Below are positions 45,723 to 54,850 of a stretch of DNA of 64,000 nt, piece after piece. The notes below the pieces were generated by a model. It did not search any database. It was given only the letters and a program-made list of their open reading frames with translations, and was not told the origin of the DNA. Origin of the DNA: Azospirillum canadense (GTDB taxonomy: Bacteria; Pseudomonadota; Alphaproteobacteria; Azospirillales; Azospirillaceae); assembly GCF_025961225.1 (NCBI RefSeq), contig NZ_JAOQNG010000007.1, positions 570,501-634,500 of the forward strand, written 5' to 3'. A program made the translations under genes and the position numbers. Position 1 is the stretch's first letter. The number at the start of each line of letters is the position of its first letter.

Positions 45723-46592
45723 CTATACGTTTGCCCAAGGGCGTTCCCGGATCACCTTGTACGGGTAGTCGGGCTCGCGGTGGCCGATGGGATCCTGGCG
45801 TTTGGGGAGCTTCACCGGGTCGCGGGGGAGCTTCTCGTGGGGGATGTGCTCCAGCAGGTGGCTGATGATGTTCAGGCGGGCGCGACGCTTGTCGTCGGAA
45901 TGCGCGACGTACCAGGGCGCCCAGGGGGTGTCGGTGGCGGCGAACATGTCGTCGCGGGCGCGGGAATAGTCGAACCAGCGGCTGTAGGACTTCAGATCCA
46001 TCGGCGACAGCTTCCAGGTCTTCCGGCCGTCGTGGATCCGCGCCTCCAGTCGGCGGGTCTGCTCCTCGGGGCCGACCTCCAGCCAGTATTTCAGCAGGAG
46101 GATCCCCGAATCGACCATCGCCCGCTCCACGGCCGGGACCATCTCCAGGAAGCGCTTGGCCTGCTCCTCGGTGCAGAAGCCCATGACCCGCTCGACCCCG
46201 GCGCGGTTGTACCAGCTGCGGTCGAAGATCACGACCTCGCCGGCCGCCGGGAAGTGGGGGATGTAGCGCTGGATGTACATCTGCGACTTTTCGCGCTCCG
46301 TCGGGGTCGGCAGGGCGACGGTGCGGAAGACGCGCGGGCTGACGCGCTCGGTGATCGCCTTGATGGTCCCGCCCTTGCCGGCGGTGTCGCGCCCTTCGAA
46401 GACGATGCAAACCTTCAGGCCCTTGTGCACCACCCATTCCTGCAGGGTCACAAGGTCGGCGTGGAGCTTGGCAAGCTCCTTCTCGTACGTTCGCCGCTTC
46501 AGCTTTTCGTGAGAAGCGTTCTCGGGGGTGCGTTCCCTGACGATGTCGTCGTTCGCATGGCCGTGCTTTCGCGCCTTCGCATGCTTCGCCAT
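45723..46592 (-). CDS. ppk2: Polyphosphate kinase 2
   Basis: The 289-residue protein is a one-domain PPK2. Walker A is FEGRDTAGKGGTIKA, Walker B is FDRSWYNRAGVERVMGF, and the lid region includes PHFPAAGEVV. After the charged N-terminal tail (KHAKARKHGHAND) it reads YEKELAKLHADLVTLQEW. C-terminal family signatures are WKLSPMDLKSYSRWFDYSRA and WYVAHSDDKRRARLN. It transfers phosphate between polyphosphate and nucleoside diphosphates, often to make GTP or ATP from polyphosphate. It stands alone, with the conserved promoter element 58 bases upstream of its start. Confidence 0.96.
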   Translation of the reverse strand: MAKHAKARKHGHANDDIVRERTPENASHEKLKRRTYEKELAKLHADLVTLQEWVVHKGLKVCIVFEGRDTAGKGGTIKAITERVSPRVFRTVALPTPTEREKSQMYIQRYIPHFPAAGEVVIFDRSWYNRAGVERVMGFCTEEQAKRFLEMVPAVERAMVDSGILLLKYWLEVGPEEQTRRLEARIHDGRKTWKLSPMDLKSYSRWFDYSRARDDMFAATDTPWAPWYVAHSDDKRRARLNIISHLLEHIPHEKLPRDPVKLPKRQDPIGHREPDYPYKVIRERPWANV

Positions 46593-46649
46593 TGTCGTCG
46601 CCTTGTTGTGGAAAGCAATTGCTCATCAGACCCCAGACGACAACGACGT

Positions 46650-46751
46650 GGAAGTATCCAGCCGTACTTTCCTCCCTGCTACGGTAACAGCCTGATGTAC
46701 GTGCGCCCGACCTGGGGCCCGTTGGGCTGGAAACGACCTGTTACCGTAACA
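46650..46751 (-). promoter_or_regulatory. Conserved bipartite promoter element, copy 2 (ppk2)
   Basis: On the minus strand GTTACCGTAGC (46678-46688) is followed after 21 bases by TACTTCC (46650-46656), which lies 58 bases before the ppk2 ATG. A second copy of the palindrome, TGTTACCGTAACA (46739-46751), lies 62 bases upstream of the first. Confidence 0.68.
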
Positions 46752-46839
46752 GCTGCATTCTGTCCTCGATGCTACTTCTGCGACGTTGCTCGGTTGCGGC
46801 CTAATGCTCCCTCCACCGATCGCATGGCATCAACGAATT

Positions 46840-47201
46840 CTAAAATCCAGCGGCACCTCCGTCACGACGGCGTTTCAGCGTCGGCTTTCGGCGTTTCTTT
46901 CCACCCTGGTCGTTGGACTGGGCTTGGCGAGTAGGCCGGCCCTGCCGTCACCTTCTGGGAGCAGGAGTAGAGCAATGAGGACAAGGCGCTTTACCTGCTT
47001 CTCGGGGCGGGCGCCCTGGCGCTCGGCTGGGCCACGTGGACATGGGTTTGGAATTCCAGCGGTCCGCGCTTCCAGGACGAGAGCTGGTTCGACCGCACCA
47101 CGGTGGAAGGCGGTGCCGACAAGCGGGATCACATCTGGAGTGGCTACGCGATCAGCCACCTGTTCGCCCGCCAGTACCAGGGCGGGCTCCGATTGGCCTG
47201 A
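46840..47201 (+). pseudogene. Remnant of a DUF2279-like exported protein
   Basis: A signal-like start (FQRRLSAFLSTLVVGLGLA) in one frame is followed, after stops and a shift near 46930-46970, by KALYLLLGAGALALGWATWT and then ESWFDRTTVEGGADKRDHIW, ending at 47201. The 'WF...T..GGADK..H' block is the core of DUF2279 proteins. The rest of the domain is absent. Confidence 0.5.
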
Positions 47202-47759
47202 ACCTGACGTAGCGCTCGATCCCTATGTGCCGGCGCCGGTCGGTAGCGCCTTCCATAACGTCCGGCCGCCCGACACCTGCATCTCCCGCGATTGGCGTTT
47301 GCCTTCACCTCATGAGAACCGCACGGCTTTGGCACCAGACCATCCCCGCGACCCAAGAGCCGAATTTCCAGCGATCAGGTTACGCACAGGTTACGCACCC
47401 TACGGACGTTCATTTGTCCGCCGGCTGCCGCTCAGATGGCAGGTTTCCTATTTGAGGCCACCGCCACGCTTTGCATCTACGCATGCCCACTGGACTGACC
47501 TCGGACCCCGAAATACTTTATGACAGTTCTACAAAGCAGAGCTTCCCAGAGCGGAACGTCCGCGCATTGCGTGGCTCAGGTGCGCGGGGTGGGCGGCAAG
47601 GAGGGTGCGTCGCCGGAGCAGTTTTTTGTTGGCTCTATTCCGCGTTGACACAGCGTGCCTTCTTGCCGCCATGTTTCGACATCGCCTCAAGCGAGACTAA
47701 TGACGGAATGGAGCCGCACTCAACTTTGCTGCGACAGCCCCAGAGAAGGTGGCGAAACA
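47202..47759. other. Interval without a supported gene
   Basis: About 560 bases before the AI-2E-type gene. I see no protein-like frame or strong repeat. Confidence 0.4.
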
Positions 47760-48881
47760 ATGGACCTGAATCCTCCACGCTCCGATCAGGCGCCACCGCA
47801 TTCAGCCGTGCTTTATGTTGCCCTTCAGATTGCACTGATCGCCTTTCTGGTTTATGCCTGCGGCCGAATCATAGTGCCCATTGCTGACATACTGCTTTGG
47901 TCGGCGATCCTGGCGGTCTTGCTGTATCCGCTGCATCGCCGTCTCGCCGTCCGGCTCGGCAATCGCTGGTCGGCGCTGCTGATCGGGCTGGTCGGCGTTG
48001 TGGTGACGCTCGTGCCGCTCATCATGGTGGCGACATCGGTTGGGTCTACCGCATATTCACTTTTCTCGGATCTGCAGAACAACAGCCTCACCGTGTCGCC
48101 GCCACCGCCACGGCTCGCCACCGTCCCATTGGTTGGCCAGAAACTGACAGAAGCCTGGGCCCTCATCGCCACCAACATGCCGGTCGCGCTCGCCAAGTAC
48201 GGCCAGATGTTGCGGGGGCCGGCGGCGTGGCTGGTGTCATCCACGGGCGGCTTGGCCGCCAGCGTCTTCTCGTTCATTCTGTCCTTCGCGATCGCCGCCG
48301 TGATCGTCGCCTATGGCAAGGGTGCCGCCGCTTTTGCTCAGCGCCTGTTGCAAACCGTGATCGGCAGCGAAACGCGGGGGGCGCGACTGGTTGCGTTGAC
48401 CGCCGCGACGATCCGTGGCGTGGCCCTTGGTGTTGTCGGCGTGGCCATCATCCAGTCGCTGCTCATCGGAGTCGCCTTCTTCGCCATTGGCCTTCCGGCG
48501 GCCGGCCTTTTGACGCTCGCGACGCTTTTTCTGGGCATCGTGCAGGTGCCGGCGACGCTGCTGACGCTGCCTGTGATCGGCTACGTCCTCGCGACCGAAG
48601 CCACGACGCCCGCGATCATCTTCATGGTCTGGACCCTCGCCGCCGGGCTCAGCGACAATGTCCTCAAGCCATTGATGCTCGGTCGGGGACTGGAGGCGCC
48701 AATGCCGGTCATTCTGATTGGTGTCATTGGCGGCATGCTGGCCGACGGCCTTCTCGGACTGTTTAAGGGGCCTGTGCTGCTGGCGGTCGGCTATGTCCTG
48801 CTCATGGAATGGCTGCGGGGGCAGCCAAGTGAGGGCGGGCCGCGGATTGAACACCCGACGCCCCAGACGATGCGGCGGTGA
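47760..48881 (+). CDS. AI-2E-family permease
   Basis: From the ATG at 47760 (MDLNPPRSDQAPPHS) the protein is 373 residues with about seven hydrophobic segments. Typical blocks are CGRIIVPIADILLWSAILAVLLYPLHRRL near the start, IQSLLIGVAFFAIGLPAAGLLTLATLFLGIV in the middle, and LSDNVLKPLMLGRGLEAPMPVILIGVIGGML near the end. This is the UPF0118/AI-2E transporter family, whose members are exporters or Na+/H+ antiporters. The link to AI-2 applies only to a few. It stands alone. Confidence 0.9.
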   Translation: MDLNPPRSDQAPPHSAVLYVALQIALIAFLVYACGRIIVPIADILLWSAILAVLLYPLHRRLAVRLGNRWSALLIGLVGVVVTLVPLIMVATSVGSTAYSLFSDLQNNSLTVSPPPPRLATVPLVGQKLTEAWALIATNMPVALAKYGQMLRGPAAWLVSSTGGLAASVFSFILSFAIAAVIVAYGKGAAAFAQRLLQTVIGSETRGARLVALTAATIRGVALGVVGVAIIQSLLIGVAFFAIGLPAAGLLTLATLFLGIVQVPATLLTLPVIGYVLATEATTPAIIFMVWTLAAGLSDNVLKPLMLGRGLEAPMPVILIGVIGGMLADGLLGLFKGPVLLAVGYVLLMEWLRGQPSEGGPRIEHPTPQTMRR

Positions 48882-48967
48882 GGGCAAGGCCGCCCTTTCA
48901 CCCTTCGGCGCGTCCGGTCGCGTCCCGCCACTCGAGCCCTGATCGCACCCCCCGCACCGACGCTTCG

Positions 48968-50017
48968 TCACATCACAGAACCGTCAGCGAGTGCCCGCGG
49001 CCCGCGTGCGAACGGCATGACGAGGCTGACGGCACCCAGTGCGTACAGCCCGGCGGCCACGATTTGCGCCAGCCGCTTCAAAAGCTCCACATCGGCCGAT
49101 GGCGACGCCGGCATGAAGGCCAACCCGAACAGCACGGTGAACGCCACGAAGCCGGGAAGCAGCACGTGAGCGAACATCGGGACCCGCTCGATCCACCACG
49201 CGACGAGAAGCGTGGCCGCGACGACCACGGTGGTGAGCACCGGAATGGTCGCGTGGAGGCTCACCACCCGAACCGCCGCCGCGGCCAGCAGCCCGCCCAG
49301 CAGGTTGCCGGCGGCGAAGCTCGTCGCATAGCGCGCGGCCTGCTCAATCTGCACTTGGCGGAGCATGGTCGCCACGGTGAGCAGCACCACCATCGCGGCC
49401 AAACCGTCGGCCGCCAGCACCAGATGCAACGGAAGAATGATAAGGGTCGCCACCATCGCCCGAGAGGTGACGCCAACGGGCGCCCCCACTTCCGCAGCCG
49501 CCGCGCCGGGACTCGGCGCCCGCTGCGGGAAGACCGCGTGGGCGAGGAACACCAGGGCGATGCCGAAGGCCACCGAGAGCGACAGCTGGACGACGAGGAC
49601 CGCAGCGAGGTCTGTGGAAACGGCCGCCAGAGTGGTGACCACGATGCCCATCGTCAGCGTCATCGTGCCCACCGCGGCGGTCTTCCGCTGCAGCGCCAGG
49701 GCGAACCCCCACAGGTAGATCAGCCCGACGCCCAAGGCGTAGGGGAATACCCGGTCCGCCGTGAGCGCCGACACACCATAGGCGAACAGTGACGCGCCAC
49801 TGACGACCACAAAAAGCCCCAGGACCATTTTCGCCGTGGGCCGCGGCCCCGGCAACGCAAGCAGCTGCAGCGCAATCACCGCGGCGAGTGGCGGCACCAG
49901 CGCACCGCGCAGGATCTCAAACACCAGTCCCAGCGCCACGGCGAAGGCCAACCGCAAGCCATGGTTGCGCCGCTCCAGCGACGCCGGGTCACGAAACATA
50001 GGCCGGTCACGAAACAT
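48968..50017 (-). CDS. DUF2955 (FUSC-like) inner-membrane protein
   Basis: The 349-residue protein has about ten hydrophobic segments in two blocks (GLRLAFAVALGLVFEILRGALVPPLAAVIALQLLAL, and later ATIPVLTTVVVAATLLVAWW). This organisation, together with an HlyD-type partner upstream, fits DUF2955/FUSC efflux proteins such as AaeB. It overlaps the HlyD stop by 11 bases. An 18-base direct duplication at its start (MFRDRP then MFRD) gives two candidate ATGs, at 50017 and 49999. The pair probably exports an aromatic or toxic compound across both membranes with an unlinked TolC. Confidence 0.82.
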   Translation of the reverse strand: MFRDRPMFRDPASLERRNHGLRLAFAVALGLVFEILRGALVPPLAAVIALQLLALPGPRPTAKMVLGLFVVVSGASLFAYGVSALTADRVFPYALGVGLIYLWGFALALQRKTAAVGTMTLTMGIVVTTLAAVSTDLAAVLVVQLSLSVAFGIALVFLAHAVFPQRAPSPGAAAAEVGAPVGVTSRAMVATLIILPLHLVLAADGLAAMVVLLTVATMLRQVQIEQAARYATSFAAGNLLGGLLAAAAVRVVSLHATIPVLTTVVVAATLLVAWWIERVPMFAHVLLPGFVAFTVLFGLAFMPASPSADVELLKRLAQIVAAGLYALGAVSLVMPFARGPRALADGSVM

Positions 50018-51143
50018 AGGTAAGAGCCGCGATCAGTCGGATGCGCAGCCAGCCAAGCGCATTCATCGGCGCGTTGTCGTCGGCATAGACCATGACCGCG
50101 GCCTTCGATCCGTAGCGTGCGCCGCGCGGCAGGTTCTGAGGGTCGAAGGCGAGCTGCACCGGGAAGTGCTCGGGGTCCGTCAGCCAGCCGGTTTCGGTCG
50201 ACGGTTTCGGCAACCCCGTCGCTGGATCCACCGCGCCGGAGGCGATGCCCCAGCCGACGCTCGACACCGTCGCCTCGAACACGCGCCCGGGCAGGACGTC
50301 GAGCACCACTTCGGCCCGCTGTCCCGGCGCGAGAACGCCCAGGCTGTTCTCCCGGATGGACGCCAGCAGCCAGACGTCCGTCACGCTGATGAAGGTCATC
50401 GCCGGCTGACCGGCCGTTATCACCTGGCCTCCCGCCAGCTGCAGGCTGGTGACCACCCCGTCAGACGGCGCCGTCACCGTGGTTTTCGACAGATCGAAGC
50501 GCGCCTTGTCGAGCGCGGCGATGGCCTCCTGGATCTGCGGGTTGTTCTCGCCCGCGGGGCCGAGTTGCTCGCGCGCGCGGGCGACGTCCGCCTCCGCGCG
50601 GACGACCCGAGCGTGCGCTTCATCCAGCTGGGCTGTGGCCTGATCCTGGCGCGCCGCGGCATACACGCCGCGTTTGACGAGATCGAACACGCGCGCGGTC
50701 TGGGCCCGTACGTTGGTTTCCGTCGCGCGCGCCTCGTCGAGGGCGGCCTCCGCCACGTCCACGGCGGCGGTCGAGGCGCCGATGCTCTGCCCCACCTGGG
50801 CGAGCTTCGCCTGCGCCTGTGCCACGGCAATCGCGAACGGCGTCGGATCCAGCCGGAAGAGCGTGGCGCCGCGGGCCACGCGCGCGTTGTCGGTCACATC
50901 GACGTTCAGGACTTGGCCGGCCACCTCCGGCGCCATGCGGATCACAAACGCCTGGACCCGTGCGTCGCTGCTGAAAGGCGTCGTCTGGTCCGCCACCACA
51001 TAGTAGGCGAACACGAGCGCCGCAAACGCGATCGCGAACAGCGTGATTCGTCTTAGCCCCGTGAGGTCGCGAGTTGCTTCCGGCGCGGCGGCCCCGCTGT
51101 CATCCGCCGCGATGCGTTCATTGGTGTTGGCGGTTTGGGTCAT
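50007..51143 (-). CDS. HlyD-family efflux adaptor
   Basis: From MTQTANTNERIAADD at 51143 the protein is 378 residues. One membrane span lies near 30-50 (RITLFAIAFAALVFAYYVVA). A lipoyl-like half with DARVQAFVIRMAPEVAGQVLNVDVTDN follows, then a long alpha-helical hairpin (about 100-210) and the second lipoyl half SDGVVTSLQLAGGQVITAGQ, as in EmrA/AaeA adaptors. It bridges the inner-membrane pump and an outer-membrane channel. It is translationally coupled to the DUF2955 gene. Confidence 0.9.
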   Translation of the reverse strand: MTQTANTNERIAADDSGAAAPEATRDLTGLRRITLFAIAFAALVFAYYVVADQTTPFSSDARVQAFVIRMAPEVAGQVLNVDVTDNARVARGATLFRLDPTPFAIAVAQAQAKLAQVGQSIGASTAAVDVAEAALDEARATETNVRAQTARVFDLVKRGVYAAARQDQATAQLDEAHARVVRAEADVARAREQLGPAGENNPQIQEAIAALDKARFDLSKTTVTAPSDGVVTSLQLAGGQVITAGQPAMTFISVTDVWLLASIRENSLGVLAPGQRAEVVLDVLPGRVFEATVSSVGWGIASGAVDPATGLPKPSTETGWLTDPEHFPVQLAFDPQNLPRGARYGSKAAVMVYADDNAPMNALGWLRIRLIAALTYVS

Positions 51144-51317
51144 GGAGCCTTGGCCTTTCGCGTGTCGGTTGCTCGAACAGACACGGTCCAATCAACGTCG
51201 GGCACGACTCGTTTGCGCCATTGTCGGTCGCTTCGGGTGCTCTGGCGACATCGAAAAATGATACCAGCGCCGCCCTTTTGCGCCTGGAAACCTCAGCCGG
51301 CTCGAGCGACGTAGCTA

Positions 51318-51656
51318 TTGAGCTTCCCGTGGGATGAGCCAAAGCGCCTCTCACCGGAGGCGCAAGGCGATCATGGCCATCTATGCGCGTGTTTTTGTGG
51401 CCTGCAGCGGCGCGCCATCGTCCATCTCACCGGCAGCCCGTTTGTCGCGTTGGGCACGCTGTGTGCCCGCTGGCCCCGGCTCGGGCTGTGGCGCTGGTTG
51501 CACGACCGGCTCCGCCGGGCGTGGGGTCTGCCCTGCGTCGACACGGTGGAACCGGACGCGGTGGTGATCGATAGTCGGACCTACCACTCAGCCCCGACCC
51601 GGTCCAGCGTTGTGGAGGTGATCGGACGGCTTCGAGCCTTGGCCGCAAATGATCCT
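51318..51656 (+). other. Possible IS5-like transposase debris
   Basis: A frame containing LCARWPRLGLWRWLHDRLRRA and VVIDSRTYHS vaguely recalls the N-terminal part of IS5-type transposases (a helix-rich 'RW...GVW..L' segment followed by 'DS'). The match is weak, and I list it only because it fills an otherwise gene-free interval between an efflux pair and other IS debris. Confidence 0.25.
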
Positions 51657-51669
51657 GAGGGTGGAGACC

Positions 51670-51735
51670 ATGCACGTTCGTGTCAGCGATCAATTCTCCG
51701 TCACATCCAGGTTCATTGTCGTCGTGCGGGCGGTT
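51670..51735 (+). pseudogene. N-terminal stub of a second Cache-cyclase gene
   Basis: The codons from the ATG at 51670 read MHVRVSDQFSVTSRFIVVV, matching residue by residue the start of the cyclase at 40344 (MRLRVSYQLSITSMVGVLV), and the DNA is similar too. The frame stops soon afterwards and the rest is gone, with an IS630 element 70 bases downstream. It indicates a former paralogue lost by rearrangement. Confidence 0.55.
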
Positions 51736-51806
51736 GGGCGCGGTCCCGTTTTCATGAGCTTCAACGGTGCACCGTCATCGCCCATTTGGCGGCCTTGCCG
51801 TTCATA

Positions 51807-52944
51807 GTGCTTTGACGCAGACATAGGATTCACAACGGGCCGCCGACGTGCGATTCTGTCGGCATGGCCCAGACCGTCAGCATCATTGTTGGACCGGAGG
51901 ACCGCGCGCGTTTGGCTGCGGTCCTCGGTGACCGGAACCGCCCGCAGAAACATGTGCAGCGGGTGAACATCATTCTGCTCTCGGCCGCGCGGCTGCCGGT
52001 CCTGGAGGTGGCCCGTCGGGCCGGCGTCAGCCGCCCGGCGGTTTGGCGTTGGCAAGTGCGCTACGCCGAACAAGGCGTCGATGGGCTGTTGCGCGACAAG
52101 ACGCGCAAGCCCGGCCGGGCGCCGCTGCCGACCGCCACCGTGGCCAAGGTGCTGGCGCTGACGTGTTCGGAACCACCCGGCGCCGTGACACACTGGACCG
52201 GCCGGGCGGTGGCCAAGGCCGTCGGCATCAGCCTGCGCGCCGTGCAGCGCATCTGGGAAGCCAACCGGCTCCAGCCGCATCGGTTGCGCACCTTCAAGCG
52301 CTCCAACGACCCGGCGTTCGCCGCCAAGGTGGAGGACATCGTCGGCCTCTATATGGACCCGCCCTGCCACGCGGTGGTGCTGTCCATCGACGAGAAGAGC
52401 CAGATCCAGGCGCTCGACCGCACTCAGCCGGGTTTGCCGCTGAAGCCCGGCAAGTGCGGGACGATGACGCACGATTATAAGCGCAACGGCACCACCACGC
52501 TGTTCGCCGCGCTGACCACCCTGGACGGCACCGTGGTCGGCCGCTGCCTGCCCAAGCACACCCACAAGGAGTTCATCAAGTTCCTCAACGCCGTCGAGCG
52601 CGTCGTGCCGGTCGGCAAGGTGATCCACGCCATCGTCGACAACTACGCCACCCACAAGCATCCCAAGGTGCTGGAATGGTTGGCCAATCATCCGCGATGG
52701 GTCTTCCATTTCACGCCGACCTCGGCGTCCTGGATCAACGCCGTCGAGGGCTTCTTCTCCATCATCACCCGCCGGAGCATCCGGCGCGGCGTGTTCAAGT
52801 CCGTGGCCGATCTCCAGGACGCCATCGCCCGCTACATCCGCGAGCACAACAGGGCATCCAAGCCCTTCATCTGGACCAAGTCGGCCGAGGATATCCTCGA
52901 TAAACTCAGCCGTTTGCCTGCACCTTCTGAATGAGTCAGTGCAA
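51807..52944 (+). mobile_element. IS630-family element with TA target duplications
   Basis: The element is 1138 bp. The left end begins GTGCTTTGACGCAG and the right end, on the complementary strand, TTGCACTGACTCA. They match at ten of twelve positions after the first two bases. Each end abuts TA (51805-51806 and 52945-52946), the target site that IS630 duplicates. It encloses one intact transposase. It looks like a recent, complete insertion. Confidence 0.78.
51864..52934 (+). CDS. IS630-family transposase
   Basis: The 356-residue protein has an N-terminal helix-turn-helix (LPVLEVARRAGVSRPAVWRW), a second HTH (ISLRAVQRIWEANRLQP) and a DDE_3 domain. The catalytic residues fit at the Asp in VVLSIDEKSQIQAL, the Asp in HAIVDNYATHKHP and the Glu in SASWINAVEGFFS. 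It is uninterrupted, has no poly-A slippage tract and belongs to a different IS630 subgroup from the broken copy at 24375. Confidence 0.92.
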   Translation: MAQTVSIIVGPEDRARLAAVLGDRNRPQKHVQRVNIILLSAARLPVLEVARRAGVSRPAVWRWQVRYAEQGVDGLLRDKTRKPGRAPLPTATVAKVLALTCSEPPGAVTHWTGRAVAKAVGISLRAVQRIWEANRLQPHRLRTFKRSNDPAFAAKVEDIVGLYMDPPCHAVVLSIDEKSQIQALDRTQPGLPLKPGKCGTMTHDYKRNGTTTLFAALTTLDGTVVGRCLPKHTHKEFIKFLNAVERVVPVGKVIHAIVDNYATHKHPKVLEWLANHPRWVFHFTPTSASWINAVEGFFSIITRRSIRRGVFKSVADLQDAIARYIREHNRASKPFIWTKSAEDILDKLSRLPAPSE

Positions 52945-53136
52945 TAGATTGCGTTGCAGACCACACTGGCAATCGCGTGTATGGTCAATTCCAAAACGTT
53001 CAGAACACTTTGGATGACCTGCCCGAGCTTGGGATGACTTTCCCGAGCTTGCACGCATCGGTTCTGGCATGGTCCTGCGACAACTTGCGAGTGTGGGCCC
53101 CGGGCAGCATGCCGGGCGGAGGGGCTGTGCGTTGAA

Positions 53137-53665
53137 TCAGACCGACAATGAAAGCGTGACGTGTACGCTTTGAGGACTGTGCTTCTTATGAAGGGAAAAC
53201 CCGCTTCGCTCAAACACCGTCATCATTGGGACATTGTCAGCCAGAACATCGGCGACCAGTTCCCTTGAGCCCACCTCACGCGCCAACACGGTGAGGTGGT
53301 GGGGGAGCTTGGCGCCCACGCCTTGCCCCTGATGGTGATCAAGGACCATGAAGGCCACCTCGGCCTGCCCCGGTTGTACGATGATGTAACGGCCACCGCC
53401 GATGATCGCTGACTGACCGTCCTCGTCCATCGCCGCGACCAGGGCCACATGGCTGATGAAGTCGACGTTCGAAAAAGGCGATTTCCTGCTCGGTAAACCC
53501 GCGCTTCATGGCGAAGAAACGCCGGTAGAGCGACTGGGAACTGGTACGGCCGACCGCGGCCACGAGGGCCTCCCGGTCGTCCCGCCGGAGCGCCCGTATT
53601 TCCATCAGGCGCCCATCGCGCCGCACCTCAACCGCCGAGTACGCCGCAGGCTCCGTCATGACCAA
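53137..53665 (-). pseudogene. GNAT acetyltransferase, frameshifted
   Basis: The first frame reads MTEPAAYSAVEVRRDGRLME and RFFAMKRGFTEQEIAFF. The second resumes at NVDFISHVALVAAMDEDGQS and contains FMVLDHHQGQGVGAKLPHHL, the acetyl-CoA-binding QGQGVG loop, then NVPMMTVFERSGF. The break is at about 53465 within TTTTTCG and fits a two-base loss. Intact relatives are single-domain GNAT proteins of unknown substrate. It could be a pseudogene or a sequencing error. Confidence 0.75.
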
Positions 53666-54850
53666 CGCTGCCGTATAAGCGTGTCCATTTGCGATGCCGA
53701 GCTGGGCTTCTCAAGCCAAAATCCGCCAGTCATTTTGTCGACATCCTACACGCGTGGGAACTTGCGAGCCAGCGTGCGCGCATGGAATTCCCCAAAAGGG
53801 CCTCGTGGAGGACGCGGGCATGGTCGGTCCAGACCGGTCGACGCCATCCATGAGAGCATTGGGGGCGGAGTGCTCTTATCCTGCACCACGTCAAGGCGAC
53901 TGTCGCGCGCTCACTCCCGCAAGTAGACGACCGTGCAGGGATGTCCCACCCCGCTTGTGGTGAGGTGGGTTCCCCTGAACCCCCGGGAAAACAATAATTT
54001 TCGTGCCCCCTTGAATAGGTTGCGCCGTGCGCGGGCATCGGCCAAGCGCCCCGTCAGACCGGGCAAGGGAATCTTTCCGTTGGCGCTGAAGGGCAATGAC
54101 CCAGCCCAGCAGACACCAGACCGTCGCCGATGGTCCCAAAGGTCATATGAACATCTCTCGCCGGAGCTCCTTGCCCTCACCGTTCATCGCAACGGTCACG
54201 GATGCGAATTGTCTGCATCGATGCTTCGAAATTGCCCGTCGTCGTCCAACCGAACCGCACGACACCGCTCATGGCGGCCATCGGTCCAAGCAGAAACAAG
54301 TGCTCTGCGGGCATGATGTTGCCGTATCTGAGGGTGGTCTTCTAGACGAACGTCATATACGGGACATTGGCGCGCGGCGGAACGAGGTCCAGATGAGAAT
54401 AGGTGAGCGTCAACCTCGTCACCTCGGGGTCGTGCGTCCCCAGCAAAACTCCGACGGTTGCTACCAGGGCGACGGCAAGCCAGAACCGGGGTGCCCTTGC
54501 TGCCACCTCGGTGCAGTTTGGGCAGCGCCGATGACCGCGGTCATCACGACGGCATCAATGGCGATGGTGCCGCGGCTGACAAAGCCAATGCAGAAGACGC
54601 TGTCGCAGCATGGTTCTCGTCCGTCAAGCTGGCGGCCGAACCTCGATGGGACGTGCTCACGATACGGTCCGGAATGCGCGCGTGAGCCCATGAGAAGAGG
54701 CACGGCCGTTCCGGACATCGTCTACAGGGCTCGCAGCGTTCATCGAGCATGACGCTCGTCCACTGACGGACGCCGGTGTGGTCCAGCGAGTCACGGGGAT
54801 CTTGGGGAGGCGCCTGTAACGGAAGCGCGCGCAGGTCCAAGGCGGCCGCC
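53666..54850. other. 1.2-kb interval without a firmly supported gene
   Basis: No RNA gene or recognised ORF is visible. A hairpin-prone stretch near 53940-53990 contains CCCACC / GGTGGG and several G/C runs. One short membrane-protein-like frame on the minus strand (54342-54506) is listed separately. Confidence 0.4.
54342..54506 (-). CDS. Possible 54-residue membrane protein
   Basis: A frame from a GTG at 54506 reads VAARAPRFWLAVALVATVG and continues LTLTYSHLDLVPPRANVPYM. It has one membrane span and a soluble tail. There is no ATG start or clear ribosome-binding site and I recognise no family, so it may be chance. Confidence 0.3.
   Translation of the reverse strand: MAARAPRFWLAVALVATVGVLLGTHDPEVTRLTLTYSHLDLVPPRANVPYMTFV

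Noticed and set aside
44998..46626. A 542-residue open frame on the minus strand covering ppk2
   Set aside because: It is out of frame with the unmistakable PPK2 coding sequence and its other half runs over IS110 debris, so it is a shadow.
53933..54010. A riboswitch or intron end near a G/C-rich hairpin region
   Set aside because: There are inverted repeats, but no conserved RNA core that I recognise and no gene downstream that would fit.
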